A DNA stretch of 64,000 bases from Fibrobacter sp. (GCA_012523595.1 JAAYIG010000222.1:33341-97340); one strand, 5' to 3'. Shown: positions 16,839-27,197, counted from the first letter of the stretch. A program made the numbers and translations. The notes: generated by a model from the sequence alone, not told the origin.

Positions 16839-18348
16839 AAATGACTCTCCTGGAAGATGGTTCTCCGCTAATCACACACCTTCCCTCCTCTTTTGGAGAA
16901 TCCAGTGGAATGCACCTTATTGTCACGTTAAGATCGTTTTTAACCTTCTGCTCCACCTCTTCAGAACCATTCCAGTGACTGAATGCGAATCCGCCATGGA
17001 TCTCCGGCTTCTCCGGATTTGCAGGTGTAAAGAACTCGTAAAACTCATCCCTGCTGTCGATCCGCCTGATGTGGCTGTCCCGGTAAGCCCTTGCCCTCTG
17101 AAAAAGATTGTCCTGTATTTCCTGAAGAAGAGATGAAATCCCTGCAACAAATTCACTGCGTTTCTGAGAATATCTCTCTTTCCGGCTCTTATCACGCCTT
17201 CCCACAAAAACCGAATCGGATGCGATATCTCTGGGTCCGATTTCAAGATAAAGCGGAATACCTTTCTTTATCCATGACCAGACTTTCTCTCCTCCCCTGC
17301 CTTCCCGTTTATCTACTTCCACCACGATCCTGCGTCCGTCAAACAGAACATCGCGCAGTTCCGCTGCCAGACTCTCACAATATTCTATCACATTTCCTGC
17401 GGTAGATTCATCATGTATCATTGGAAGAATTACCAAATGAGATGGTGCCAGCTTTGGAGGAACAATCAGACCATCATCGTCACCATGGGTCATTATAAGT
17501 CCCCCGATCAACCGTGTGGAGACTCCCCACGATGTGGTCCAGGCATACTCCTCTTTACCGGTGGAATCAAGGAACTTTATATCCGATGCTTTGGAGAAAT
17601 TCTGCCCCAGGAAATGGGATGTCCCAGCCTGAAGCGCTTTCCTGTCCTGCATCATTGCCTCGATACAGTAGGTAGAAACAGCACCTGGGAAACGCTCTCC
17701 CTCTGTTTTTTCTCCTTTGATCACAGGCATAGCCATATAGTTTTCTGCGAAATCCGCGTATATATCAAGCATTCTCATGGTCTCCTCCACCGCTTCCTGC
17801 GATGTAGAGTGAGCCGTATGCCCCTCCTGCCATAAAAACTCGGCAGTCCTCAGAAAAAGTCTTGTACGCATCTCCCACCTGACCACATTTGCCCACTGAT
17901 TTATCAGCAGGGGCAGGTCACGATAGGATTGTACCCATTTGGCGAACATCTCACCAATGATAGTCTCGGATGTGGGACGGACAATCAGAGGCTCTTCCAG
18001 CTCTCCAGCAGGAATAAGCTTGCCCTCAGGACCAGCCTCGAGGCGGTGATGAGTCACAACCGCACACTCTTTGGCAAAACCCTCAACGTGTTGTGCCTCT
18101 TTTTCAAGAAAACTCTTGGGTATAAACAGGGGAAAATAGGCATTTTTATGCCCGGTTTCCTTGAACTTGGCATCCAGGACATTTTGAATATTCTCCCAGA
18201 TACTGTAACCCCAGGGTTTTATAACCATACAGCCCCTCACAGGGGAATTTTCCGCCAGATCCGCCGCACGTATTACCTGCTGGTACCACTCAGGATAATC
18301 CTGCTCCCTTGTGGGAGAAATCGCATTCTGAACTTTTTTATCAGCCAT
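16822..18348 (-). CDS. proS: Prolyl-tRNA synthetase, archaeal/eukaryotic-type
   Basis: A class II synthetase of 508 residues without the bacterial INS editing domain. Motif 2 is VVRWEMRTRLFLRTAEFLWQEGH and motif 3 is GVSTRLIGGLIMTHGDDDGL. The anticodon domain (VEVDKREGRGGEKVWSWIKKGIP) and a C-terminal zinc-like domain follow. This is the short, type-3-like form used by archaea, eukaryotes and a subset of bacteria. It charges tRNA-Pro in the cytoplasm. GGAGG precedes ATG 18348. Purine and lysine genes lie upstream on the same strand. Confidence 0.95.
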   Translation of the reverse strand: MADKKVQNAISPTREQDYPEWYQQVIRAADLAENSPVRGCMVIKPWGYSIWENIQNVLDAKFKETGHKNAYFPLFIPKSFLEKEAQHVEGFAKECAVVTHHRLEAGPEGKLIPAGELEEPLIVRPTSETIIGEMFAKWVQSYRDLPLLINQWANVVRWEMRTRLFLRTAEFLWQEGHTAHSTSQEAVEETMRMLDIYADFAENYMAMPVIKGEKTEGERFPGAVSTYCIEAMMQDRKALQAGTSHFLGQNFSKASDIKFLDSTGKEEYAWTTSWGVSTRLIGGLIMTHGDDDGLIVPPKLAPSHLVILPMIHDESTAGNVIEYCESLAAELRDVLFDGRRIVVEVDKREGRGGEKVWSWIKKGIPLYLEIGPRDIASDSVFVGRRDKSRKERYSQKRSEFVAGISSLLQEIQDNLFQRARAYRDSHIRRIDSRDEFYEFFTPANPEKPEIHGGFAFSHWNGSEEVEQKVKNDLNVTIRCIPLDSPKEEGRCVISGEPSSRRVIFAKAY

Positions 18349-18448
18349 AAGCCTCCATTAACCAGATCCGTAAAATTCCAGTTTACAATAAATCCTGACC
18401 GGAATTCAGGTGTAAAGTTTCAATATCAAAGAAAAAGTCCCGGATGGA

Positions 18449-19621
18449 TCAGTGATGAAAGAGTCTGATATTACTGAACGCCATTACCATCCCGTACTCA
18501 TTACAGGCCTCTATCACAATGTCATCCCTTTTAGAGCCTCCGGGCTGAACAACATATTTCACGCCGCTCTGCTGTGCTCTGTCAATAGAATCCCTGAACG
18601 GAAAAAACGCATCAGATGCAAGCGATATTCCGTTCATCAGATTGAGCCACTCTCTTTTCTCCTCACTTGACATCCGATTCGCCGGCACTTCGAAATTATT
18701 CTGCCATGTATACTGTTCAGCCGGGGTAAGATTCTCCTCCAAAAACTGATCTATGGCATTATCCCTCTCCGGTCTGCCAATCTTCTCTTTGAACTTGAGT
18801 GCAAGCACAATAGGATGCTGTCTCAGGAACCAGCGGTCCGCTTTGGATGCGGCAAGTCTTGTGCAGTGAATTCTTGACTGTTGCCCGGCTCCTATTCCTA
18901 TAGCCTGCCCCCCATAAGCGAAACAGACTGAATTAGACTGGGTGTATTTAAGCGTGATCTGTGCCAGTATAAGATCCCGCTTTGCATCCTCAGGCAGTTC
19001 CTTGTTCTCTGTTACCATGTTCTGAAGAGAATTACCGGTAATCTCTATTGTGTTGCGTTTCTGTTCAAAGCTTATTCCGAAAACCTCTCTGGTTTCCATC
19101 TCCGGCGGCTGATATGAGGGATCTATCTCCAGAACCACATAAGCGCCTTTTTTCTTTTCTTTAAGGATGTCAATAACTCCGGGTTCATACCCGGGAGCAA
19201 TCACACCGTCAGATACTTCACATCTAAGGAGCCGTGCGGTAGCCAGATCAACAGGATCGCTCAGCGCGGCAAAATCCCCGAAGCTCGATACCCTGTCCGC
19301 GCCTCTTGCCCTGGCGTAAGCCGAAGCGAGGGAAGAGAGTTCCATATCCTCCACAAAAAAGGCTTTCTTGAGTTCTTTTGTCAATGGCAGTCCAATAGCT
19401 GCACCGGCCGGACTGACATGCTTGAAAGAAGCAGCCGCAGACAGCCCGGTAGCTTTGCGCAGCTCTGCTACAAGCTGCCATGAGTTTAACGCATCCAGCA
19501 GATTTATATATCCGGGGCTTCCGTTAAGCACTTTGAGCGGAAGATTTCCTCTGCCCGAAAAAATCCGGGCTGATGCCTGATGAGGGTTGGCGCCATACCT
19601 TAGCAGCAGTTCATTTGACAT
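18449..19621 (-). CDS. purH: AICAR transformylase (PurH C-terminal domain only)
   Basis: The 390 residues cover only the AICAR formyltransferase half of PurH, with the catalytic KHVSPAGAA (K67-H68) and NSVCFAYGGQAIGIGAGQQSR segments. The N-terminal IMP cyclohydrolase (MGS-like) domain of usual bifunctional PurH (about 510-530 residues) is missing. The last step of IMP synthesis therefore needs another enzyme. The N-terminus begins naturally at LLRYGANPHQ, so this is a stand-alone form rather than a truncation. It starts 11 bases after lysA. Confidence 0.93.
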   Translation of the reverse strand: MSNELLLRYGANPHQASARIFSGRGNLPLKVLNGSPGYINLLDALNSWQLVAELRKATGLSAAASFKHVSPAGAAIGLPLTKELKKAFFVEDMELSSLASAYARARGADRVSSFGDFAALSDPVDLATARLLRCEVSDGVIAPGYEPGVIDILKEKKKGAYVVLEIDPSYQPPEMETREVFGISFEQKRNTIEITGNSLQNMVTENKELPEDAKRDLILAQITLKYTQSNSVCFAYGGQAIGIGAGQQSRIHCTRLAASKADRWFLRQHPIVLALKFKEKIGRPERDNAIDQFLEENLTPAEQYTWQNNFEVPANRMSSEEKREWLNLMNGISLASDAFFPFRDSIDRAQQSGVKYVVQPGGSKRDDIVIEACNEYGMVMAFSNIRLFHH

Positions 19622-19632
19622 TATGAGTCCCT

Positions 19633-20901
19633 TTATGTGGCTTGAAATTCCGGAAGTCCCGCCAGGTCAAGAGTCGCGAAATAATCATCGACTGTCTCTG
19701 CCCGCCTGATCTGAACCACCTCTCCGTTCTCCCGGAGCAGCAGTTCCGCAGAGCGAAGCTTCCCGTTATAGTTGAATCCCATCGAATGACCATGCGCGCC
19801 GGTGTCGTGTATGACAACCAGATCACCCGGGTCCAGCGACGGCAGCATACGGTCAATAGCGAATTTGTCGTTGTTTTCACACAGAGACCCGGTCACATCG
19901 TATTTGCATGCGGCATCCAGATTCTCTTTACCTATTACAGTGATATGATGATATGCACCATAGAGTGCAGGACGCATAAGGTTTGCCATACACGAGTCAA
20001 GGCCGGCATAGGTTTTATAGGTCTTCTTGATATGAAGAACTCTTGACACGAGGTACCCATGAGGTCCGGTAATCACCCTTCCGCACTCCATCTGCAGTTT
20101 TAAAGGATGTAAACCGGAACCGGCGATTATGCGCTCGTAGGCTTCCTTTACCCCGTCAGAGACCACCTTCAGATCAACCGGCTTCTGATCAGGACGGTAA
20201 GGGATTCCCACTCCTCCGCCCATATTGACAAACTCAAATCTTATACCTTCCGCATTGTAAATTTCAACCGCAAGCTCGAAGAGCATCACCGCAGTGTCCA
20301 CAAAATACTGGGGATTAAGCTCGTTTGAAGCCACCATCGTATGAAGTCCAAAACGACGCACCCCCTTCTCCTTAAGCAGCCGATACCCCTGATGAAGCTG
20401 CTCACGGGTAAAACCGTATTTCGCCTCACTGGGATTACCGATGATGGAATTGCCGGTTCTTGAGGGCCCGGGATTGTATCGCAGACAGATCAGTTCAGGA
20501 ATCCCTGCATACTTCTCCAGAAACGGAATATGAGTTATATCATCCAGATTGATTATAGCCCCCATCTCGCGGGCCTTTTTAAATTCCTGCGCCGGTGTGT
20601 CATTGGAAGAAAATATCACTTCCTCACCGGTAATTCCGGCTTTCTGTGCCAGAATAAGCTCAGGCAGAGAACTGCAGTCCGCTCCACCTCCTCCCTTCTT
20701 GATAATCTTGAGCAGATAAGGATTAGGCGCGGCTTTGACCGCGAAAAACTCCCTGAAACCCTCAGACCAACTGAATGCATCAATAAGTGTCCTGAGACTC
20801 TCTTTAATCCCACGCTCATCATATATATGAAAAGGAGTCGGATACTTTTCAATAATTTTTTTTATCTGTTCCGCAGTAAATGGAACCTTTTTCACACTCA
20901 T
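19633..20901 (-). CDS. lysA: Diaminopimelate decarboxylase
   Basis: A fold-III PLP decarboxylase of 422 residues: the PLP lysine is in FFAVKAAPN (K56), the glycine-rich phosphate site is FEFVNMGGGVGIPY, and the dimer-interface motif is DVTGSLCENNDKFA. It makes L-lysine from meso-diaminopimelate. The start is ATG 20901, with AAAGGG five bases upstream. The sequence departs from E. coli LysA (it has a long GGGGADCSSLPEL segment and D-G-H-M-type C-terminus), so a related carboxynorspermidine- or ornithine-type decarboxylase cannot be wholly excluded. Confidence 0.88.
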   Translation of the reverse strand: MSVKKVPFTAEQIKKIIEKYPTPFHIYDERGIKESLRTLIDAFSWSEGFREFFAVKAAPNPYLLKIIKKGGGGADCSSLPELILAQKAGITGEEVIFSSNDTPAQEFKKAREMGAIINLDDITHIPFLEKYAGIPELICLRYNPGPSRTGNSIIGNPSEAKYGFTREQLHQGYRLLKEKGVRRFGLHTMVASNELNPQYFVDTAVMLFELAVEIYNAEGIRFEFVNMGGGVGIPYRPDQKPVDLKVVSDGVKEAYERIIAGSGLHPLKLQMECGRVITGPHGYLVSRVLHIKKTYKTYAGLDSCMANLMRPALYGAYHHITVIGKENLDAACKYDVTGSLCENNDKFAIDRMLPSLDPGDLVVIHDTGAHGHSMGFNYNGKLRSAELLLRENGEVVQIRRAETVDDYFATLDLAGLPEFQAT

Positions 20902-20992
20902 ATTCACCCTTTAAAACCAGTTAAAGAATATTGCTGTGCTTTAAACACAAGAATCGGAAAAATAAGATTTTTCCTGTAAGTTGTCACTACTT

Positions 20993-21646
20993 TCAGCCAA
21001 GCTGGCTAATAATCCTCTCCCACTCCTGATCAGGGGGAGCTTCTATTGTCCTGCGGTTTCCTGAGAGAGTAAAGGTAATCCGATAGGCATGGAGCATCAG
21101 CCTGGTAATTCCTCCTACTGGACGACAATAGCCATAGAGCCTGTCCCCAAGAACCGGATGTCCTATGGAGTAGAGATGAACTCTTATCTGATGCTTTCTG
21201 CCGGTTTGCGGCCTGACCTCAAGAAGTGTTGAATTACGCAGATTGCAAAGTACTCTGTAGCAGGTTAGAGATTCTTTCCCCCTTGAATCCACCCCCATCC
21301 GTCCCGATCCGAACTGATACAGCGGCTTATCGATCACCCCCTCACCATCCATCATCCCTTCTGCAACAGCCAGATAAACCTTGTTGATCTCTCTTTTTTC
21401 AAACTGAAGATTCAGTTCCCGATGAGTCGATGCATCCCTGGCAAAAAGAACTACCCCGCTGGTTTCTCGATCCAGCCTGTGCACAACAAATATCTTTCCC
21501 CCACAGTAATCCTCCAGCCTCCTTACCAGAGTGTCTGAATCACTGACTCCTCTTCCGGGAATGACAATCGTCCCGGGCTCCTTGTTCAAGGCAATAAGAT
21601 GACTGTCCTCATAGAGTATCTGTAAACGCGTGGACTGTAAAGGCAT
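20993..21646 (-). CDS. RluA-type RNA pseudouridine synthase
   Basis: The family signature HRLDRETSG holds the catalytic aspartate (D59), followed by INKVYLAVAEG and TGRKHQIRVHLYSIGHPVLGD. At 217 residues it has only the catalytic domain and no S4 RNA-binding domain, as in RluA/TruC-type enzymes. The target (23S rRNA or tRNA) cannot be assigned. ATG 21646 follows the nitroreductase stop directly, so the two are coupled. Confidence 0.92.
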   Translation of the reverse strand: MPLQSTRLQILYEDSHLIALNKEPGTIVIPGRGVSDSDTLVRRLEDYCGGKIFVVHRLDRETSGVVLFARDASTHRELNLQFEKREINKVYLAVAEGMMDGEGVIDKPLYQFGSGRMGVDSRGKESLTCYRVLCNLRNSTLLEVRPQTGRKHQIRVHLYSIGHPVLGDRLYGYCRPVGGITRLMLHAYRITFTLSGNRRTIEAPPDQEWERIISQLG

Positions 21647-22180
21647 CTACTTCAAATCTTCCCTGCTGCCGCCGAAATGCTCCCAATGCACTATCTGGTC
21701 CAGTTCTTTTCGCTTTTTAGTGGATCGCTCGATGGATGGATATCCCAGAGGAGTAAAAGCCACGGGCTCAACATTATCAGGAAGCCTCAACACCCTGCAT
21801 GCCTCCGGATAATTGAAAGCACCTACCCAGCATGTACCCAGACCCATTTCCGCGGCAGCAAGGGTCAGATGATCCAATGCTATGGCAATATCAACATCTC
21901 CATATTCCTTCCCATCGGTTCTCTTCCAGGATATGTTTCTGTCACAACATGCTGCAATTATAACCGGCGCAGCCAGAAACCATGGTCTGTTGTAAACCGC
22001 CTCAAGTCTCAGTTTAAACTCCGTGCTACGAATCACTATAAAATTCCAGGGCTGATTGTTGCAGGCCGATGGAGCCCATCTTGCCGCTTCCAGCACCTTC
22101 AACACCAGTTCATCACTTACAGGCCTTTCCTGAAAGCCGCGCACAGAGTATCTCTTCTTTATCAGTTCGATAAAATCCAT
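21647..22180 (-). CDS. Nitroreductase family protein
   Basis: A 177-residue FMN-dependent nitroreductase-like fold: the N-terminal RYSVRGFQERPVSDE, the WAPSACNNQPWNF FMN-contacting segment, and a C-terminal LGYP region. These enzymes reduce nitro groups, quinones or flavins with NAD(P)H. The start is ATG 22180 with GAGGAGG upstream; a GTG at 22192 overlaps that site and is rejected. Confidence 0.9.
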   Translation of the reverse strand: MDFIELIKKRYSVRGFQERPVSDELVLKVLEAARWAPSACNNQPWNFIVIRSTEFKLRLEAVYNRPWFLAAPVIIAACCDRNISWKRTDGKEYGDVDIAIALDHLTLAAAEMGLGTCWVGAFNYPEACRVLRLPDNVEPVAFTPLGYPSIERSTKKRKELDQIVHWEHFGGSREDLK

Positions 22181-22252
22181 ATCCCTCCTCACTTCTCTTC
22201 CTCTTAACTTCGGATAAACTCTGATTTATGGATTGTTTGTACTCAAAGGGGA

Positions 22253-22295
22253 CTTAAAAAGAATTCGCCGCTATACTGATAGTATGGCGGCGAAT
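22253..22295 (-). terminator. Intrinsic terminator after the barrel-TPR gene
   Basis: ATTCGCCGCTATACT (22263-22277) and AGTATGGCGGCGAAT (22281-22295) pair at 14 of 15 positions with a three-base loop. On the minus strand the stem is followed by TCTTTTT. It sits 25 bases after the stop of the 22320-24656 gene. Confidence 0.75.
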
Positions 22296-22319
22296 AACTC
22301 TCAGTACCGATTCAACAGG

Positions 22320-24656
22320 TTATTCCTGATTCTGCAGTTTTTCCATCTCTCTCTTCAGCTTCTCGATCTCAGCATCGATCTGCTTCTGCTCCTCCTCCAT
22401 CTGCTGCTGTACTTTTTCTATACCGGACTGGCCAACGATCTTCTGTACCGTTGCCAGGGCGTAATCGATATCATCCCGTACAGCATCGATCGACCGGGCA
22501 AAGAAAGCTGCACGGCCAAATTCGCGTGAGAATGTGAAGTATTCGTTGAATTTAGCAATATATTTATCCTGCTCGCTGCGGAGGCTGTCTGCCTGAGTAC
22601 CCATGGTGGCAGTCTGTCCCACCATAGAGATGTTATCGACTTTATCAGCCATGAAATTGTGAGACATACGATTGCTTTCATACTGCATCCGTGAGTAGTT
22701 AAGAGAATCCTCACTTGGTGTAGAAAAAGTTCTTATCTTCTCCGAAGCTGTTTTCAGAAGCGCGAGTGATTGCGCATACTGTTTCTGCAGGAGATGGCCA
22801 TAAGCCTGAATCAGCATACCTTCACACTGCAGAATACCCTTCTGGGATGTTTTGCTGAGCAACTGTCCTGTAGAGATACAGTCGGTCCACTGTCTGGCTT
22901 TAAGCGCTGTCCACCCCTGCCCAAGTAATGCATCCTCAGCGTAGTAACTGGTGGTAGGAACCATTCTAAGAGCCACAACTGCTTTGGACAGAGTGTTCTC
23001 TTCATAGAAGATATATCCCAGGAAGAGATAAGATCTGTTAACGACTTCCTTCTGTGCAGGTGTCTCAGCTTTGGCCCCGACACAATTCTCCAGAGCCATT
23101 ACAATCTCGCTCATATCTGAATCCAGACGGGCCCGTGCGATGGCAATTGCGTGCTGAGCGAAGATGTAGTCAGGATGTTCCTCAGGAACGATAGAGAGGA
23201 CCTGAATTGCTTTCTGCAGGTCGTTTGTCTGCAGATGGGTCTGCCCCATCAGATAAGCGCCATGAAAACGGAGCGAATCGGGAACATTGGGTTTACTCAA
23301 TTCAATGAACTGATTTGTCACATTTGAAAAATCGCCGTTTCGGTAGAAAACTCTCATCAGACCCAGATCAGCATGAGGAACAGCAGTACTGAGCGGAAAC
23401 TCCTTCCTGGTGTTCTCGTAGTTCTTTACTGCCATCTCTCTCATGTCCAGCTCTTCCTGACAACTGGCGCGATAGTACTGCACCCAGTCGTTCTTGAAGA
23501 AATCGGGGAATTCAACGAGGATACGGCTGAAAACGAAGAAGGCATCCCAGTATTTCTTTTCGGAATACAGACGACGGGCCCTGTTGTAGAGTTCGTTTGG
23601 AGACAGGCTTGCAAGACGAGCCATCCTTCTGGCAAAAGCCTCTTCCCTGTGCTTCCCGAAATCCATCCGGCCGTAAATAGTATGACCCGTAGCATCATTC
23701 TGTGCCTCTGTCATGATATTGTACTGGTAAAGAAGCTCCAGGTCGCGGCCTGAATTGACAGAGGGAAGATTGATTCCAAATGCCATTCCCCAGTAATCAA
23801 TAGCATCCTCATCAAAACCGAACTGAAGGTAGAGTTTGAACATGCGCAGAAGCCATGCACCCAGTTTCAGATTGATGTCCCATTCGATCTTTTTTGCCAG
23901 GCTCACTCCTCCATCACTGAGCCTGAATTCATCCTTGGCAGCCCAGAAATCTTTAATATCGATATCAAGCGCGCTCTCAAGCCTTCTTTCCCAGTAGTTG
24001 GCAATCCATGACAACTTGATATCTCTTGAATATTGGCCGGTACTTTTAAAATCCGGCATATAGGATTTTCCCATAGTGGGAGCAATAAGGTTTATGGTTG
24101 AAAGCCCAAGCACATGATCCCCGAGTAAAGCATGGCGAAGCAGACGGTAGGTAATCCCGATATCAATTCCTGTACCTCTCCTGGAGTCACCGAAATTACT
24201 GGAATAAGCTAAGTTAAAATTAATACCGGCTGAGAGTTTATCCCAGAAATGCCACGCATAGGAAAACATGACAAATGCATTCAGGTTAGATAAAGAGGAC
24301 TCTCCCGGGACAATCTGACCTGACTCTGTATCCCGACCCTGCGTCACTGTACCCTCCGGGGATCCCAGTACCGTTACCCCCACCGACTGATAAAGCCCGA
24401 TAGGAACAACAACACCAACTTCCACATGTTTGAACTCTCCAGACAGTATAGGAGCAAAGGCTACCCTTATGGAGACGTAATTTTCTTCTGTCATCAGGGC
24501 CGCATTGGTCAGCGGCGAATGATGAGCTATCATGTCACGCCAACGCTGAGTAAGAAGGTATTCACCTGCCAGACCATCCGCCCGCACAGTTTGCAGGCTG
24601 GTCAGCAGGAAAAGAAAAGGTAGTATTACCCAGTAATTAGTCCTTCTAATTAACAT
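22320..24656 (-). CDS. Outer-membrane beta-barrel protein with C-terminal TPR and coiled-coil domains
   Basis: After a signal peptide ending near TVRADG, residues about 25-340 alternate short amphipathic strands (SAGINFNLAYSSNFGDSRRG), as in PorV/UPF0164-like barrels. Residues about 355-640 hold tetratricopeptide repeats (LYNRARRLYSEKKYWDAFFV and several more). The last 45 residues are a Glu/Lys/Gln-rich coiled coil. The domain order implies a barrel anchor with a periplasmic or surface protein-binding arm. No function is known to me for this exact fusion. It is followed by a terminator and preceded by the fibro-slime gene 42 bases away, probably one unit. Confidence 0.8.
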   Translation of the reverse strand: MLIRRTNYWVILPFLFLLTSLQTVRADGLAGEYLLTQRWRDMIAHHSPLTNAALMTEENYVSIRVAFAPILSGEFKHVEVGVVVPIGLYQSVGVTVLGSPEGTVTQGRDTESGQIVPGESSLSNLNAFVMFSYAWHFWDKLSAGINFNLAYSSNFGDSRRGTGIDIGITYRLLRHALLGDHVLGLSTINLIAPTMGKSYMPDFKSTGQYSRDIKLSWIANYWERRLESALDIDIKDFWAAKDEFRLSDGGVSLAKKIEWDINLKLGAWLLRMFKLYLQFGFDEDAIDYWGMAFGINLPSVNSGRDLELLYQYNIMTEAQNDATGHTIYGRMDFGKHREEAFARRMARLASLSPNELYNRARRLYSEKKYWDAFFVFSRILVEFPDFFKNDWVQYYRASCQEELDMREMAVKNYENTRKEFPLSTAVPHADLGLMRVFYRNGDFSNVTNQFIELSKPNVPDSLRFHGAYLMGQTHLQTNDLQKAIQVLSIVPEEHPDYIFAQHAIAIARARLDSDMSEIVMALENCVGAKAETPAQKEVVNRSYLFLGYIFYEENTLSKAVVALRMVPTTSYYAEDALLGQGWTALKARQWTDCISTGQLLSKTSQKGILQCEGMLIQAYGHLLQKQYAQSLALLKTASEKIRTFSTPSEDSLNYSRMQYESNRMSHNFMADKVDNISMVGQTATMGTQADSLRSEQDKYIAKFNEYFTFSREFGRAAFFARSIDAVRDDIDYALATVQKIVGQSGIEKVQQQMEEEQKQIDAEIEKLKREMEKLQNQE

Positions 24657-24698
24657 CTCCCGCCTCTCTCCGTTTTTGTATTAGAAAAGAACCGATGT

Positions 24699-27197
24699 TT
24701 ATCTCTGTATTGCAACTTTAATATTGCCAATTCTGGTCTTTCTGGCGACGTCTGTGGTTACCACTCTTACAAGGTAAATCCCTCTTCCGACAAGCCGACC
24801 GTTGTCATTGGTCCCGTCCCAGTAAATTCCGTAATCATTCCCGGCAGCCTTGAACACGTACAGATTTGACCTCACGATGTTCCCGACAGCATCATAAACA
24901 ACCGCTTTCCCAAAAGTGCTGTCAACAGGGCCAGGAATCTCCTGCAACGGTTTACCCTTGACCTGAATTCCTATTACAGTCCCGTATTCCTTATTGGCAA
25001 ATTCAACAGCGACCTGCTTCTGAATCACAGGAGCATAATAATTCTGAACTGCAGTAGAAATCTTTGTCTTCTGCGGTATAAAAGGATTATTGCTGGGAAT
25101 ATAATTTATACTCACAGCACCCCACTCCACTGGAGCTTTACGTCCATTAGCCGGCGGACTGTTTGATGCCTTATCTTTTACATTTCCCGATGATGCCAGT
25201 TGGATACTGTCTCTGTCGGTCTCGACACTTATTTTATCGGAAACAACCAGCAGTGCAGTACTGTCATCCAGAATAGAAATCGAAGAGAAGGCGTCTGAAA
25301 CACGGGTTCCACCCCGGTGATAAGAAAATAGAGCGTTAGGATCAGGATTGGGAGGCCAGTTTACAAGCTCACTGATGGTTGCTTTTATGGTATCGGGTGT
25401 TCCGGATGTACTCTGCTGGCTTCTCAGAGCACCGGGATAGTAAAGAGCCCTGCTTACAACTGGACCGGCTCCATCCGTACAGACATAATCGTGTACCGCT
25501 ACCAGGTCAGTTCCACCCTGGATGGAAAGACGTGGTGTCCAGCCAGTCTGAAATTCACCACCAGTTTTCTCTTTTAAATACACACTGAAAGTGTTCCCGC
25601 CTGAGGCCCTGATACTGTCAATAGTGAATACTACCCCTCCATTTACAATCCGGAAAAGAGGAATCATATCATCTGTGATTACAACCGAGGCGTCAAATGT
25701 CAGATCGATTCTATCAAGATAGCCGTTTCCATTATTATCCCTTGTCACAGCCGAACTCAGCTCGATCTGAGTTGTCCTGACCATCACATTAACAACCGCC
25801 GGTATCAGATTCGATTCAGTGACTCTGATCTGGGTCAATCCGCCGTTTACCTTTCCCACGACCGCCTGGTATTTGTTCCCCTCCGGAGTTACAGTTGCCA
25901 CCTGCGGATTTGTACTCTGCCACTGGGCATTATCCGCAAAGCGGATAAAATTACCCAGACTGTCCCGTACAACAGCATATAAAGTTGCACTGTTTACATT
26001 CTCAGGGATCAGCAGTGAATCAAGACTGCTGTCTGTCGTCTGGATAATATCGGGGGTCTGCTGGATTGTTATATGATGCGGTTTCCCGGGGCCGATGTAA
26101 AGCCTCACTGAAGCAATTGCCGGAGCCTGAGTAGGATCGTTGGGATTAACAAAACGCGCCGTAAGGGTCACCGTGCCAAACGCTTTGGTGGGAAGAAGCT
26201 GTGCAATACCATCAGTCTGGGAAATTAAAGTGACATTTCCATCTGCACCGGTTAACTCCCATGTAACAAGACTATCCCACTCCGGTTTCCAGACACTACT
26301 GTCAAAAACATGTGCATAAACATTGAATAATTCCCCGACACGGATTGTATCGCCCCCCCCCATAGGTATATTCCCATTGACATCCGGTGCTCCCGGCTTG
26401 GAATAAAGCCTCAGTATGGCAGGAGGAGTAAAAAGGTTTGTCGATACTCTGATTGTGCTGTTGGTTGTATGACGCTCTGCATAGAAGAAATCAAAGGGGA
26501 ACTTTACGCCTTCAACAAGGCCATACTCAGCGGCGATACTATCCAGATTAATAGTACCGGCTTGTGAACCATGTATCCCGCCAAGATCCATGGCCAGTTT
26601 TCCGTTGATAAATGCCCAGACATCATCATCACCAAGGAAGTTAAACGTCAGTCCCTTCTTGTAGGTAAAAGTCGTATGAAGTTCCATGGTGAAGGAGAAG
26701 TTGTGGCGATATCTGGAGGGTTCATCACCAAAGCCCTTGCCATCGATCCAGAAAAACTCCGGAGTACCGTTTCTTCCACTCCGTTCAAACTCGTATACAC
26801 CATCGCCAGCATGAATAAAAGGAAGGGAGTCCACGATAACGATGTTTTTAAAAGCTGTATCATGGTCGAGTGTTGTTATACTCCCCAAAGTACCATTTCT
26901 GTCTGTGTAGACCGGGACAGTAGAATCACCCGGAGTCCATGGGCGGAACCATTTGTCGACATAATAGTTAAAGAATGGTTTTGGACCCAGAACCGGTTTA
27001 CGGTCAGCCGAGAGTGTATCGGCCACCATCCCCTGTTTAAGGCCTCCATTGTGATTAGGCTCGAATTCGGGATTAGTTCCGTCCGCATGAAAATCGTAGA
27101 AAGTCACCTGAATCCACAGAGTGTCAGGGTACTGCTGGGAAAGAGCGGACGACATCATAAGAAGAATTGGGAAGAAAAACAGGGTAAAGCGTTTCAT
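24699..27197 (-). CDS. Secreted fibro-slime-domain protein with FlgD-like C-terminal domain
   Basis: A signal peptide (to about residue 20) is followed by a fibro-slime domain (about 25-255) with LWIQVTFYDFHADGTNPEFE at its start and LGDDDVWAFINGKLAMDLGG in the middle. Ig/BIG2-like beta domains fill the centre. A final domain of about 65 residues (YDAVGNIVRSN, YWDGTNDNGRLVGRGIYLV) resembles the FlgD Ig-like/T9SS-type sorting region. Fibro-slime proteins were named from Fibrobacter succinogenes and are thought to be surface or matrix proteins. It is probably exported to the cell surface with its two large neighbours; that link is inference. Confidence 0.85.
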   Translation of the reverse strand: MKRFTLFFFPILLMMSSALSQQYPDTLWIQVTFYDFHADGTNPEFEPNHNGGLKQGMVADTLSADRKPVLGPKPFFNYYVDKWFRPWTPGDSTVPVYTDRNGTLGSITTLDHDTAFKNIVIVDSLPFIHAGDGVYEFERSGRNGTPEFFWIDGKGFGDEPSRYRHNFSFTMELHTTFTYKKGLTFNFLGDDDVWAFINGKLAMDLGGIHGSQAGTINLDSIAAEYGLVEGVKFPFDFFYAERHTTNSTIRVSTNLFTPPAILRLYSKPGAPDVNGNIPMGGGDTIRVGELFNVYAHVFDSSVWKPEWDSLVTWELTGADGNVTLISQTDGIAQLLPTKAFGTVTLTARFVNPNDPTQAPAIASVRLYIGPGKPHHITIQQTPDIIQTTDSSLDSLLIPENVNSATLYAVVRDSLGNFIRFADNAQWQSTNPQVATVTPEGNKYQAVVGKVNGGLTQIRVTESNLIPAVVNVMVRTTQIELSSAVTRDNNGNGYLDRIDLTFDASVVITDDMIPLFRIVNGGVVFTIDSIRASGGNTFSVYLKEKTGGEFQTGWTPRLSIQGGTDLVAVHDYVCTDGAGPVVSRALYYPGALRSQQSTSGTPDTIKATISELVNWPPNPDPNALFSYHRGGTRVSDAFSSISILDDSTALLVVSDKISVETDRDSIQLASSGNVKDKASNSPPANGRKAPVEWGAVSINYIPSNNPFIPQKTKISTAVQNYYAPVIQKQVAVEFANKEYGTVIGIQVKGKPLQEIPGPVDSTFGKAVVYDAVGNIVRSNLYVFKAAGNDYGIYWDGTNDNGRLVGRGIYLVRVVTTDVARKTRIGNIKVAIQR

